A stretch of 64,000 bases of DNA from the NCBI GenBank assembly GCA_030247855.1, contig JAPDRN010000039.1, forward strand, positions 186,001 to 250,000, in the 5' to 3' direction. This DNA comes from Knufia peltigerae (lineage: Eukaryota; Ascomycota; Eurotiomycetes; Chaetothyriales; Trichomeriaceae). Both the position numbers and the translations under genes were made by a program. Under the pieces are notes generated by a model. It was not told the DNA's origin and did not search any database. It saw only the letters and a list, made by a program, of their open reading frames with translations. The first letter of the stretch is position 1; each line of letters starts with the position of its first letter. This document shows positions 32,701 to 43,073 of this stretch, one piece after another.

Positions 32701-33673
32701 AAATGGATGACTGGTTCTTGGGACGAAACGACGCCTACGTTGCGTTGGTAGAGGCATCTATCCTGCGGGCTTACCTGGAGGGAGCGCCGCACAAAACACA
32801 CTTCTCGGTAGACCCTGCGCTCGACCCTAATGAACCCGGCGTCGCTCCGCCTCACTTCTACCGCGAACTTGCACGGACCCAGGAAGGTTGCAAGCTGTTA
32901 CGACAATCGGGACATTTCTACGAATTTGCGTCGACCATCAGAGATTTTCGACTAGATGAAGAAGATCCAGAATGTCTAACCAAAGTCAAAGGATGTATGT
33001 GGGCAGTTGGGAACATTGGCTCCATGGATCTCGGCGCACCATTCTTGGAAGAAGGCGACGTCGTGACAGCTATTGTTCGCATTGCAGAAGGTGCGCAGGT
33101 GTTGTCCATGCGAGGGACGGCGTGTTTTGTGCTGGGCTTAATCTCCCGGACCCTGCACGGATTCGAGATGCTTGCGGAAAGTGGCTGGGATACAACAGTT
33201 GACCATCGAGGACGTTCATTAGGCCTCTGCTTGCCTCGCAACCTCGAGGTCCTGTGTCTGGTAAGTGTCCCCAATTACCTCTGACTAGACCGTATATTAA
33301 CATGCCATAGAAATCTGTTGGTTCTAATGTTCCTCTGAACGTCTCAACGCCAGAAGAAGATGCCAAGTACAAGGCTGCTGTGACTGACGACGACACCATC
33401 CGCGCTAAGATTCTCAAGCACATCGTTGAGATGGGCAACTCAGTGATGTACAAGAAAGCGGCTGGCGACCTCCATACCCTAAGGGTGAAGCAACCCACTT
33501 ATTTTGCCGAAACGGAAATGTTCAAGAGAACCCTTGTCATTCTTGAAAGTCACCATTATCGCCTTCAAGCAAGGCATTATATCTTGAATCTCTTCAACAA
33601 AGGACTGATGCGACGAATCATCCTCGACGAAGAAATGGAGGAGAATGACACTACTGGTTCGGATACCGGATGA
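29709..33673 (+). CDS. TSC11: Rictor/Avo3-type TORC2 scaffold subunit
   Basis: Defining subunit of TOR complex 2, which phosphorylates AGC kinases to control actin, sphingolipids and polarity. Exons 29709-33260 and 33311-33673 total 3915 nt or 1304 residues. The N-terminal 100 residues are Ser/Thr-rich and disordered. An HR1-like coiled coil follows (RQAAVRDKIAKEMKIKLGTENM to about residue 175). The RICTOR_N armadillo domain starts near 220 (EADGMQPDYYIERANTLVELL). The middle region includes DLTYHFSAFVLAALVKADLVHALVQLIRIEEDLMLKRKAALLLTEVL. The RICTOR_V-like part contains LGELGAPLLLRFLSTSVGYRYL, then TKVKGCMWAVGNIGSMDLGAPFLEE. Exon 2 supplies the C-terminal helical tail. It is homologous to yeast Tsc11 and fission yeast Ste20. 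Confidence 0.93.
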
Positions 33674-35144
33674 GAGGTCTCGACCGGCCCTTCTATGGGT
33701 CGTCTTTGATATTCTCGTGGCGCATACAACGTCGCTTACCACGCGAGGCTCTGTGCTGAAGCCTTGTACAAGTATCACGAAGGGGATCAATTCTATCTGT
33801 GCATGGGCCCAAGATGTCGCGTGGCAGACCGGCGAGGCGGAGTAAGAAGGTGGACAATTAGGTTTTGTTGTCTGCTTCGACAGGCGACGAGCATATGGGA
33901 CGTGGACATGAAAACGACTGCAAGTTTGCCTTCTAGGGCAAGCTTCTGGAAGGTCTTTGAGGGTACCATGGTGTTGTGGCGTTGCATCTGTGGTTCAACG
34001 CACGCCACTGGATTGACTGGGAGAGGAGAGTTTGTACCAGCTTGGAGCAGATGTCTGGCGCCAATGAGATCGAATACAGTACTCCTAACAGGGTCCAGGC
34101 GTCAAGTGTATGATCATTACGTGCCAAAGTAAGTGTCATACACTGGAGAAGAACAGTTAAACTCGCGAGCCTCGTGGCCTGTTCAAGCCTTGTTTTAGAA
34201 ATGGAGCCGTCATCGTCTGGTCCATCCGCATCACGTGAGAGTATGTTATGTAGCGCACGTCTGTTCCCATGCCCGGAAGAAGTAGTGGCCATACCGAGAA
34301 TCGTCCAAGAAATCAGCGATGGAGGGCCCTGGTGGCAACGCTAAGCGTCGCCTAGTTCACCTTCTTTACGGGGAGTGGTAAGCCTAACATCAGCGTGGTA
34401 GTGAGCCTAAGGAGAACTAAGGCAGAATACCTAGAAAGTGCCCGATATGAGAGGCTTGGGGCCCTTTGTGATCCCTGCTGGCGGCTGCGTCCTCGTCCAC
34501 TCGCCATCAGTTTTACGATCCGCCTGCTATTGTTCAGATCGCGATTTTCCTCGACATCGCACCCTCATCGGGCGACTCTTGTGGCAACCCACAGTGCCCT
34601 GCGACCACCATTCACCGGGGCAGCTGTCATCGAATGGGCGTTCGTCGTCCTACTCGTATCCGTTTGATCGTGGACCCGGTATCTCGGGGCCATCACAGTT
34701 TCTTTCCCTCTGCGATTCTCTTGCGACATGCCGGAACCTGTTCCTGACCAGATGTGCAGATCATCATCCATGGACTTTGCTATCCATCCGTGCGCATAAC
34801 CACATCTGATTGCTCTGGCCCAGAGTGTACACGTCGTCGATATTGCAACTACAACGACCTTATTGCCTCGACTTTGCAGTTAACCCTCTTTTTGCTCTTT
34901 TATCTGTCTGTGCGCATTCATTCACAAGCATCCAGACCGGTCGTTGCAATTTTGCATGGGTTGCCTCCTACCTTTTGCCTCGGACATGTTATACCGCTCT
35001 GGTTAAAGGCGGCAGACTTCTCTTCGTGCCCGACGGTTCACCACCAATTTCCAGGATATCGACTGTACCGACCGCTATTCTCACGAACGTCTTCAGACCA
35101 CGCCCCCTTACCCTCCGACCCAAAGCAACTCCCTCGATATATAT
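33674..35144. other. Gene-free stretch between Rictor and LON/RING gene
   Basis: 1471 bases between co-oriented genes. The left part should be the Rictor 3' UTR, the right part a pyrimidine-rich leader of the next gene. Several short frames exist on both strands (for example 33764-34132 plus and 33933-34292 minus) but none resembles a known protein. Confidence 0.4.
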
Positions 35145-36836
35145 ATGATTAAAGACCGGGATCAATGCCATCATTCGTCACATGGAGACGAAATAATTCC
35201 GAGCCTGAATGGTACTTCTAGAGACTCAAGAAGACAAGAACTGTCGAGTACACGAAAACGACAGAAACACATTCACTCCTCCCCGTCCGCGCAGATGAGC
35301 GGTGATGGAGATCCGTCCGAGACGAAGGCCTACGCTGCCTACGAGGCTTACGACGATGCCCGAGCTGTTGTGAGGCTGTTCCAATGCTCGCAATGTTCCT
35401 ACCCGCTAAGGGATCCTATGACATTACCTTGCGGCAATTCTCTCTGCAAGCCATGTCTCCCACCGCTGTACAAGAGAGAAAACATCACATATCCACTGAT
35501 AGACGGGCGGTCGGAGGGGTTTCTGTGTCCATTCAAGGGCTGTGGATTGGAGCACTCAGTGGGAGACTGCGGAACAGACGTGACCTTGAACAAGATCATG
35601 CATGTCATTAAGGCTTATATTGCCCAACACCAGACAGAGTCACCCAAGGTGTCGCTGTTGCTGGAAGAAAAATTGGACTGGCCTAGTGTGAGAGATAGTT
35701 CCATCGACGTCATGCCCAGGTCACGCGTACTTCAAGGGGGTCGTATCCTCGCAACATACGTTCTGGCAGACATGGGCGAGCTTCACTATCAGTCCGACGT
35801 CGCATACACGCCAGTCGGCACGAGTATCGAAGAGAGCACCATCCGAGAATTGGATATCGCGACATTGTCAGCCCTGAAAGAGGTGGTGCAAGCTGAGCTG
35901 GAATGCCAGGTGTGTTATCAAGTCATGCTCGATCCCCTGACGACGACCTGTGGGCACACCTTTTGTCGAAAATGTTTCGCACGCGCAATGGACCACGCAA
36001 ACTACTGTCCAATGTGTCGTCGGCGTCTGCCACTCCTGCCCAGTGTGGTGAGTGAACCGAGTAATAAGAGAGTCACTTTTTTGCTTCAGCATCTGCTGAA
36101 TGATCTGTTGGAGGCGAGAAGAGCCGTTGCAGACCAAGAGGACTCTGTTGACGAGGAAGGACACTTGCCCTTGTTCCCTTGCACGCTGGCCTATCCGCAG
36201 ATGCCGACTTTCCTGCATATCTTTGAACCGCGGTATCGATTAATGATCAGAAGGGTTATGGATAATGGTTCCCGGAAGTTTGGCATGCTGATGTACCGAC
36301 CCTACACCCCGCCCTCGGGAGCGCCACAATACATGCCATATGGCACTGTCCTTTATGTTGAGCGCTTGGAGATGCTACCAGATGGCCGAAGTCTGATAGA
36401 GACTAGAGGACTCTACAAGTTCCGAGTCATCGAGGCCTCCTTGGTTGATGGCTATTTCGTTGGAAAAGTCCAGCGGATTGATGACATTCCTGTGCACGAA
36501 GAAGAGATCATGGAGTCTCGAGAGACGAGCACAGCCGCACCCCCGGACGCCGATGAGCAAACGCAACTTCAGCATCTGTCAACACAACGTCTATTGGATA
36601 TGTGTCTGGGTTTTGTGGAACAAGCCCGCTCTCAGTCTGCACAGTGGCTCCACCAACGGGTACTGGCAGCATACGGTCAACCGCCATCCGATCCTGCAGT
36701 TTTCCCCTATTGGCTGGCGAGCGTGCTACCTATAGCACAGACGGAGAAATACACTCTGTTGCCGGCGACGAGTGTGAGGGAGAGGTTAAAGATTACAGCC
36801 TCGTGGATACAACGTCTTGAACGCGCTAGGCAGTAA
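35145..36836 (+). CDS. LON-domain RING-finger protein (LONRF type, two RINGs)
   Basis: Probable E3 ubiquitin ligase: two RING fingers followed by a LON substrate-binding domain but no protease or ATPase part. 563 residues from 35145; an internal ATG at 35295 (MSGDGDPSE) is an equally good start. RING 1 is at about 78-130 (FQCSQCSYPLRDPMTLPCGNSLCKPC then CPFKGC). RING 2 is canonical C3HC4 at about 254-295 (CQVCYQVMLDPLTTTCGHTFCRKC then CPMCRR). The LON domain starts near 335 (LPLFPCTLAYPQMPTFLHIFEPRYRLMIRR) and includes YGTVLYVERLEMLPDGRSLIETRG. The frame ends in CAG TAA where CA|GTAAGT is also a donor; splicing to 36915 would extend the protein to a stop at 36984. Substrates are unknown. Confidence 0.87.
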   Translation: MIKDRDQCHHSSHGDEIIPSLNGTSRDSRRQELSSTRKRQKHIHSSPSAQMSGDGDPSETKAYAAYEAYDDARAVVRLFQCSQCSYPLRDPMTLPCGNSLCKPCLPPLYKRENITYPLIDGRSEGFLCPFKGCGLEHSVGDCGTDVTLNKIMHVIKAYIAQHQTESPKVSLLLEEKLDWPSVRDSSIDVMPRSRVLQGGRILATYVLADMGELHYQSDVAYTPVGTSIEESTIRELDIATLSALKEVVQAELECQVCYQVMLDPLTTTCGHTFCRKCFARAMDHANYCPMCRRRLPLLPSVVSEPSNKRVTFLLQHLLNDLLEARRAVADQEDSVDEEGHLPLFPCTLAYPQMPTFLHIFEPRYRLMIRRVMDNGSRKFGMLMYRPYTPPSGAPQYMPYGTVLYVERLEMLPDGRSLIETRGLYKFRVIEASLVDGYFVGKVQRIDDIPVHEEEIMESRETSTAAPPDADEQTQLQHLSTQRLLDMCLGFVEQARSQSAQWLHQRVLAAYGQPPSDPAVFPYWLASVLPIAQTEKYTLLPATSVRERLKITASWIQRLERARQ

Positions 36837-37780
36837 GTCCACCTTTTTCTTTTCCCCGTCCCTATATCTTTGCCGAGTTACAAGGCCATGTCGCCTGACG
36901 TCGTGTACCCAAAGCGAGTTCAGCGCAGAACAACGGACAACAGCCGCCGGTTCTCGTGAGGACGAACCGGATCACGAGGGATGATGCCTGGCACACTACA
37001 AGCGGAGTCGCACCAAAGCCTCACGATGAAATTAAGAAGAGTTTTGGGGAATCGTCGACGGCATGGCCGACCTTTGCTATGCAAGAACAAGTTCAAGAAA
37101 AACCACTAACTTTTCCTCAACCAAACAGGCAGCACCCTCCCTCATGTATTGTGTTATAGCATAGCAGTGGCCGGTCGACATTGGCCTTGTGGTCCTGGAT
37201 GTTTTTACGCATGATCATGTCATGGTCGACTCTTGACGAACATTTTGGTTATTAGACCTCATATCATTAGCGAAGGGCAATGAGCAAGCGATCTCCGTTT
37301 CCTATGATCTTTTTCAGGCGTTTGTCATTGTTGGGGAATGTTTGGTTGATGTCGCCTCAGACTCACAATATTCCTGTGACTATTTGTATATATACTCCCT
37401 ACTAGTTGCGTATCTTATGCATATAAATACCACTGGAGGTGGGAAGAATGAGAGTGATCAACTTTTGCACACCTAACTCGTCATATGACCTACCAACCTG
37501 ATTGCCATGTTCTAGCAGTAGTTGGCATGTTTCATGTCCTTAATACTCGTTGATTGTGACGAGGCTGAGCAAGGCTGCCATGACGTCAGTATATGGAATA
37601 CGAACCTCGATTCTCCAATTATTGAAGGTCGATTGAATACAAAAACACTTGGCTCCGTATCAACCATTGCGGAAGACACGTTGTAGTACACCAAGTCGAG
37701 TCTCCAGCCGTACTTGTTCCTGACCGATTTCCCGAGATTACAGTGTGATTGCCATCTCTCCCTTGCTACCCTCAGCTGCC
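36837..37780. other. Intergenic region after the LON/RING gene
   Basis: 944 bases between co-oriented genes. 36915-36984 may be an alternative terminal exon of the LON/RING gene. The rest has short frames only and an AT-rich stretch (37380-37430) with TATATATAC. No other gene was seen. Confidence 0.4.
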
Positions 37781-38467
37781 ATGGGCGCCCACAAAAGCTC
37801 TGCGCAGCTCCTCCAATCTCTTGTTGAAGCTCTCTCGTCCACGACGACAGTCCATTCACGACGCAGCGTCGTCCAATGTCGTTCGGTCACGCTTCCAAGA
37901 AAGTACTGCCCTCCTGCTTCTGGCCATGACACGACCCACACCCTGAGACGCCGACCGTTCACCACCTCGGCTCCTCTCCGCCAACAAAATCGGGTGTTCA
38001 ATCCCTTCCGCACCCCGTCGCAGTTTCACGACTCGCTCCGTCTCTGCTCGGCCAACAACACCCTCCTCCTCGCCCTCTTCACCACGTCCACCTGCACGCC
38101 GTGTCGGACCATCACGCCGCTGCTCACGAGTCTGGTCGAGACTCGACCGGTGGACCCTGCGGACCGATACTCCGCGTTGGCGTTTGCGGAAGTCGAGCTC
38201 GACAGTCCGGACATGAGCGAGGGGAGCATGATGGGTTTGGGCGTCGAGTGGGGCGTGACGAGCATGCCGACCCTCATTGGGTTTGGAGGGCGGAGGGCGG
38301 AAAGGGTCACGGATCGTTTGACGGACACGAGAATGTTGGGTGACGGTAAGAGGATGGCGGCGTGGGTGGATGAACAGATGAGGAAAGGGGATCCATTTGG
38401 TACGAGTGGTGTTGGATCAGGAGGAGGTGCTGGTGGGGGATTGTCGGGAAGAATCTTTGGTGGATGA
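37781..38467 (+). CDS. Mitochondrial thioredoxin-like protein with CTPC motif
   Basis: Single exon of 228 residues from the ATG at 37781. The first 70 residues are Arg/Ser-rich with RRRPFTTSAPLRQQN, which resembles a mitochondrial presequence and cleavage region. The thioredoxin fold follows: FHDSLRLCSANNTLLLALFTTSTCTPCRTITPLL with a CTPC redox motif in place of WCGPC, the acidic AFAEVELDSPD strand, and the cis-Pro loop GVTSMPTLIGF. The C-terminus is Gly-rich (GVGSGGGAGGGLSGR). Likely a redox or chaperone-like protein in mitochondria; fungal relatives are poorly characterised. The Trp before the first Cys is missing, so activity may differ from classic thioredoxin. Confidence 0.82.
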   Translation: MGAHKSSAQLLQSLVEALSSTTTVHSRRSVVQCRSVTLPRKYCPPASGHDTTHTLRRRPFTTSAPLRQQNRVFNPFRTPSQFHDSLRLCSANNTLLLALFTTSTCTPCRTITPLLTSLVETRPVDPADRYSALAFAEVELDSPDMSEGSMMGLGVEWGVTSMPTLIGFGGRRAERVTDRLTDTRMLGDGKRMAAWVDEQMRKGDPFGTSGVGSGGGAGGGLSGRIFGG

Positions 38468-38821
38468 AAAGCACTTGAGCCACACACGCACACACGCACA
38501 CACTATTTTGCAGGCTTTCACCGACCTCCTCGTCCCACATACGAAATTATACCCTCGACGAGTTATGGAACATGGTTAGTTAGGGTCTTATCTTTGAATA
38601 GGGAGCTGGACATGGCTCCCGAAAGATCTGGTTGGAGTCGGCGGGGACACAAACTATCCTGCCATACCTCATTTCGACTGAGCAAGGCAAAAGACACGAG
38701 GGGACTTTTTGAGAATTGAGGATTGCTTTGCGTACGGATGATACTACACTAGAAAGAGACTTGAATCCCGTGTGACTCGGTGACTTTTTACCCCTCCTCT
38801 ATCAGGGATTTTTCCGACATG
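38468..38821. repeat. Convergent 3' region with a CA-rich microsatellite
   Basis: 354 bases between convergent genes. A (CA)n-type microsatellite with CG interruptions lies at about 38480-38502. No gene was seen. Confidence 0.5.
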
Positions 38822-39288
38822 TCATTCCTCATCCAGCACGGTGAGACGGTCGTACCCCATCTTGACGACGTCGGTGTCGACGACAAAGACGGCAACAAAC
38901 GTGGTGGGTTCCTCTCGGCTGTTGTTCTCCGCGACCGTGTGGTGGCAACCCGGCAGCTCCATGAAGCTCTGCCCTACACCGTACACCACAGGTGGGTTGC
39001 CGTTCATGCCGCTCAGGAATTGCCCGTCCTTCACCGTCGCCACGACGGTCGCGCCGCCGTGCCGGTGGGGGGGCGTGAACCCTGCGGGGGGCAGGTGAAC
39101 TTCGAGTCCGACGATGGATTTCCCCGGTGCGTTTTCGAGTTTGTAATCATACAAGAGCTTGACAATTTCTCGGGGCCGATTACTAGTCACGACGAGGGTG
39201 TAAGACGTCAGCGGTCATGCCTCCCCCTCCTCACATTATTTCCAGTTTGAAGTACTCACCTTGTTTGTTTCGACTGTGACGGGTCCAT
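38822..39288 (-). CDS. Cupin-domain protein
   Basis: Small single-cupin protein of 129 residues. Exon 1 is 39260-39288 (MDPSQSKQT and two bases) and exon 2 is 38822-39182. The intron begins GTGAGTAC and ends GACTAG with a CTGAC branch point, and gives QTSNRPREIVKLLYDYKL. The frame upstream of exon 2 is otherwise blocked by a stop and lacks an ATG, which supports this splice. The cupin core is FTPPHRHGGATVVATVKDGQF (motif 1 with H-x-H but no Glu at the usual place) and LPGCHHTVAEN (motif 2 His). A metal site with three His is likely. Relatives are often annotated as cupin_2 proteins of unknown substrate. Confidence 0.8.
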
Positions 39289-39654
39289 TTTTCCTCTGAC
39301 CTTGTGTGTGTACGGAATGTCAAGTTTGCCGAGTTCACAAAAAAAAGGGTGGTTGGATGTGGATGGTCCTTTGGGGGATGAAATGAGTAAAGGCACTGAA
39401 AAAGTCCAAGGACGAGGAGAAATATGCACACACACACACACACAAACAACAATATAATGATTTGCCCAGCTTTCTGTCCCTCCTTGTTTTGTTTCTGATG
39501 GATGTTTCGAGTTGCCTCGGGTTTTCTTTTACATTCTCGGTCGTAGCTAACCAACGTATGCTGAATACTGTAGCTCGTAAAGCGAGGTGGTGGGTCATGA
39601 TTTTAGATGACATCCTGTCCCAGTTTGTCGTCGCAGATCCATGTGTCTGATAAC
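39289..39654. repeat. Intergenic region with (CA)n microsatellite
   Basis: 366 bases between co-oriented genes. An uninterrupted CA repeat of about 19 bases lies at 39426-39444. Otherwise it is the cupin gene promoter. Confidence 0.55.
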
Positions 39655-41727
39655 TCAACCCCACAATTCCTCCTGTGACGGAACAAGATCAGGACCTCCG
39701 TACTTGTTGTTGGGCCTTTGCTGCTCCGGTGATGTCGAGACTTGATGGTACTTGTTTTCGGATTTCTTGACGGTCGTCGTCACCAAGTTGACGATACTCT
39801 CCTTGACGCCGTTCGGCTCGCTCTGAGCTTGTTCCGCCTCCACGTCCCTACCGATGGCCTTGTAATCCTGCAACACGCCGGCGTAGAATCCTTGACCGGC
39901 GGGGGCAGCTCCGGCGCGGCCGTTCCATCCCTTTCGGGACTCGAAATAAACCTCGTCCGTCTCGGTCTCTATGTCTGTGGTCTCATCCGCAGAGGTTCCA
40001 TCGTCGACGTCAGTAGTGGTGTAAGTCGAATCTGTCGGGGATGGATCGTTGTTGCTTCCGGGGGAGCTCTTTGCTGCTGCTGCTTTCTCACGGGCAGCCC
40101 ACGGGAAAGTAAAGTCTTCTCTGGGACTTGCACGTCGTCTGACCGGCTCTTGAGATGCGGCCCGTCGGGAAAATTCACCAGAGATGCGACGACGACTGAA
40201 GGGTTCGCGTGAGGCTGCTCGGCGGGCCGTGCGTACGGGTGACAGGCCACGTCGACTGGAAGGTCCACGAATATGTGCTTGGGTTGGACTTCGGTCGAGG
40301 GTCTTGGAGCCCTCGACGACCGAGTCGCTATTCAATGCTCGCCTGTTGGACGCAACTGGAGTGCCAACTTCCTGAGAAATGGGTCCTCGTGATTGTGCAC
40401 GCATTGCACTTGGGTTGGGAGAAACGGCGCGACGCATAGTCGGTTCTCTAGAACGGGCACGTCGGCTTAGGAGATCTGATGTGTCGACCAACCGAACATC
40501 TGGTTCTCTTGACAAGGAACGCCGTGGCTCTGGCTCGCGAGACAAAGCCCGCCGACGAGTGGGTAAACTGGTCCGAAGACCAGGTTCGCGGGACAATGCT
40601 CTCCTGTGGGATGTCTCTCCGAGTGCCACTCGACGAGAAACCGGCTCTTGCGAAGCTGATCTGCGTTCTGACGTGCCACGACCTTCCCTGACAGTTTGCT
40701 CCGGTGATCCACGAGATGCCGTTCTCATGTACGCGACATCAGCAAGACTTGGACCACGAGAAGCTGAGCGAGGAGGGTCTCTAGTTGTACCTCGAGAAGA
40801 AGTCCGTGGAATGTCCGTGCCAGAAACCTCGATAGGACTGTTGACTCTGGAGGGTGGAAGAGAGGCAGGAGTAGCGGAACGTGAGCTGCTGGCAAGAGTA
40901 AAGGTATGCCCCGCCACGTTAATCACCTCTTCGTTGTTCGCAGGAGCCGGTATTGCCGCATCGATATGTTTGGCGATCGGGGTATTGTCCATCGGAGTGG
41001 CATTATTGCTCTCCGAAAGACCATTATACTTCTCTGCAACAGGACTGAGGACGGAGATGGCCGAGGCTGGCTGGCTCTTGTTTGGGGGCACAGAAGTCTG
41101 GATAGGTGGGAGTCGACTCATTGCGTAGCCTTTTTCTGGGAAAGCGGCTCTGGTGAAGAAGGTACTAACATCATCATAGACCGGTGACGTTGTGTGTATA
41201 ACAGGAGACTGCGCACCAGGTCCCTCTGATGCTGGCCGGGCTTCTGCAACAATGACTTCGTCAACGTTGGTTGAGACGGATGTAAGAGCTGGTCTCGCCT
41301 CAGCTGTGATGGTTCTCTCAGGTTGAGGGGCCTGGAAGTGGACGACATTGTTCGATGCTGAGCGACGGTGTTCCTTCTTCCGAGACCATGGTAAAGGGAT
41401 AGTGATCGTGATAGCGTTTCGCTCCTTTTGAACGAATGGGGGCGTTGGTTGACGGATTTCTTCAATGGCAATGGAATCCATCTTCAACCCGTCGATGCTC
41501 AGATCGGGGGAAGTGTTGACCAATGTTTTCTGGGAGTCGGGACTGCCATGGGCCTGATAGACTGGATTGTTGAAGTCATTGTCGGCATACTGCTGAGCCC
41601 ATCCACCGTCATGAGGGGCCGAGATGGCACTGTCACCCCACCTAGCATGCAAAGGCTTCCCAGCGTCTGATCGAGACCGTGATGGTCGACGGCGGGAAGT
41701 CATCAATCCTTCAAAGACTGAAGCCAT
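39655..41727 (-). CDS. Disordered protein with degenerate Arg/Ser repeats
   Basis: Single exon of 690 residues, family not recognised. The N-terminal third is Pro/Ser/Thr-rich with short ordered-looking patches (NAITITIPLPWSRKKEHRR at about 103-121; TFTLASSSRSATP). Residues about 355-560 contain at least twelve imperfect copies of an 8-residue unit, consensus R-R-A-[LAV]-S-R-E-P, with variants RRSASQEP, RRARSREP, RRRASPRE. The C-terminal 130 residues are acidic (DVDDGTSADETTDIETETDE) and end with GFYAGVLQDYKAIGRDVEAEQ and PSQEELWG. It is not a classical splicing SR protein, as I see no RRM. The R-x-x-S pattern would suit basophilic kinases (inference). There are no membrane segments or signal peptide. 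Confidence 0.78.
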   Translation of the reverse strand: MASVFEGLMTSRRRPSRSRSDAGKPLHARWGDSAISAPHDGGWAQQYADNDFNNPVYQAHGSPDSQKTLVNTSPDLSIDGLKMDSIAIEEIRQPTPPFVQKERNAITITIPLPWSRKKEHRRSASNNVVHFQAPQPERTITAEARPALTSVSTNVDEVIVAEARPASEGPGAQSPVIHTTSPVYDDVSTFFTRAAFPEKGYAMSRLPPIQTSVPPNKSQPASAISVLSPVAEKYNGLSESNNATPMDNTPIAKHIDAAIPAPANNEEVINVAGHTFTLASSSRSATPASLPPSRVNSPIEVSGTDIPRTSSRGTTRDPPRSASRGPSLADVAYMRTASRGSPEQTVREGRGTSERRSASQEPVSRRVALGETSHRRALSREPGLRTSLPTRRRALSREPEPRRSLSREPDVRLVDTSDLLSRRARSREPTMRRAVSPNPSAMRAQSRGPISQEVGTPVASNRRALNSDSVVEGSKTLDRSPTQAHIRGPSSRRGLSPVRTARRAASREPFSRRRISGEFSRRAASQEPVRRRASPREDFTFPWAAREKAAAAKSSPGSNNDPSPTDSTYTTTDVDDGTSADETTDIETETDEVYFESRKGWNGRAGAAPAGQGFYAGVLQDYKAIGRDVEAEQAQSEPNGVKESIVNLVTTTVKKSENKYHQVSTSPEQQRPNNKYGGPDLVPSQEELWG

Positions 41728-43073
41728 GGTCGAACGCGTTGATTATCCTGGAGAAATACAATGGACGACGGCTTGGAACTGGATCGAAACAAGTTGGAAA
41801 TCTGATGTTTTGTGACAATAAACGTCTGGCAACAGGATGAGAGATCCGGGAGAGAAGCAATGGGTGGGATTGCTCTGTTCTTGGGCCGGCCCGTAGACAA
41901 AGTACCACCAGCATTGGGCGGCTATACTGGCAGAGAAATTCAAAACGTAAAGAGATATCAACAAAGGAAAGATGCTGGTATGAAAGGTTCTTCTTCTCAA
42001 GGTCTGAAACCTTGAACGATTGAGAAATATAGCAGAGTATGTAGTGGCACACGAGGCAAAATGTACTTTGGGAAGAACTGAGAGTCCTTACCTAAACAGT
42101 ACATTGTATGCAGTACAACAATAGCAAAGGTCTAGCCGAAGCCTATTCTTCACCAGCTTGGGGGTGATGCCACTGAGATGCTGAAGATAGAATTCGGCTG
42201 CAAGGCACCATCAAGGAAGCGAACAGAGGTTGAACTGACATTGGAGAGTGGTTGATGAGGCGTTTCGCTACATGGCTTCATTGGATCGCAATGAGAGATG
42301 AGACGCATAACATGCAGGGGCAGACCAGGCAAGGGTGTGCAGTGTGATGGACGAATGGATGGTTTGTTGTGAGGCTGTTAAGCGCCGACGTTGACAGCGA
42401 AGCAGATGTGGTGGTAGAAATAGCAAGAGTGTGGGAGGCGATGGTGAAGATGACAGTCGACAAGGATTAGGCGGGGTTTATAGGCGTTGGCAGGCAATCA
42501 TTGGGCACTCTGAGTTCATCTAGGGCGTTTCTAGGCTTCTAATGGGCTAGTCAACACACACCTTCAACTGCTGTAGCTGCTTCCCCGTCGCATCCATTGG
42601 TGCCGTCTATTTTTATTCCTGCCAAAAGCGCCTCTCTACTTCTCCAATCACTTCGATCGGTGCTCGGCGCCTACCAATGCTGTACCTATTGTAAAGATAC
42701 CAAATATGGTGTTGGTACTGTAAGTGTCGTGTTGTGTACTGTACAAGCATTCTATGGATGAGGTAGAATTACTTTGTGTCATACTATCAATTTGACAAGA
42801 TTCTGGCTATGGAGCAGTGGTCTGAGGTTGGCAACTTAGCACGCGACCCATTCCATTCGGTCACTTTCTCAAAGACACCCTTTCTCGTATGGCCAGCTCT
42901 TGATCGTGAAACGTTGACCAAGCGCCCTCAACGCGACTGACTCAGGCACTGAAATGCAATGCCTTGAAAGGCATCGACGCTCTCTCACCATTGCCAGTAT
43001 CTTCCACCGACCGAGCCACATATCAAGACTAGACTGCGTTCGTTCACACGCATGGCCTTCCTGTTGTAAGGTT
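41728..43073. other. Long upstream region of the SR-repeat gene
   Basis: 1346 bases between co-oriented genes. Several short minus-strand frames lie within 1 kb of the 41727 start and could be upstream ORFs. No conserved protein or RNA gene was recognised. Confidence 0.4.

Noticed and set aside
33764..34292. Overlapping short frames on both strands after Rictor
   Set aside because: No start context, splice sites or motifs support a gene; consistent with 3' UTR and intergenic DNA.
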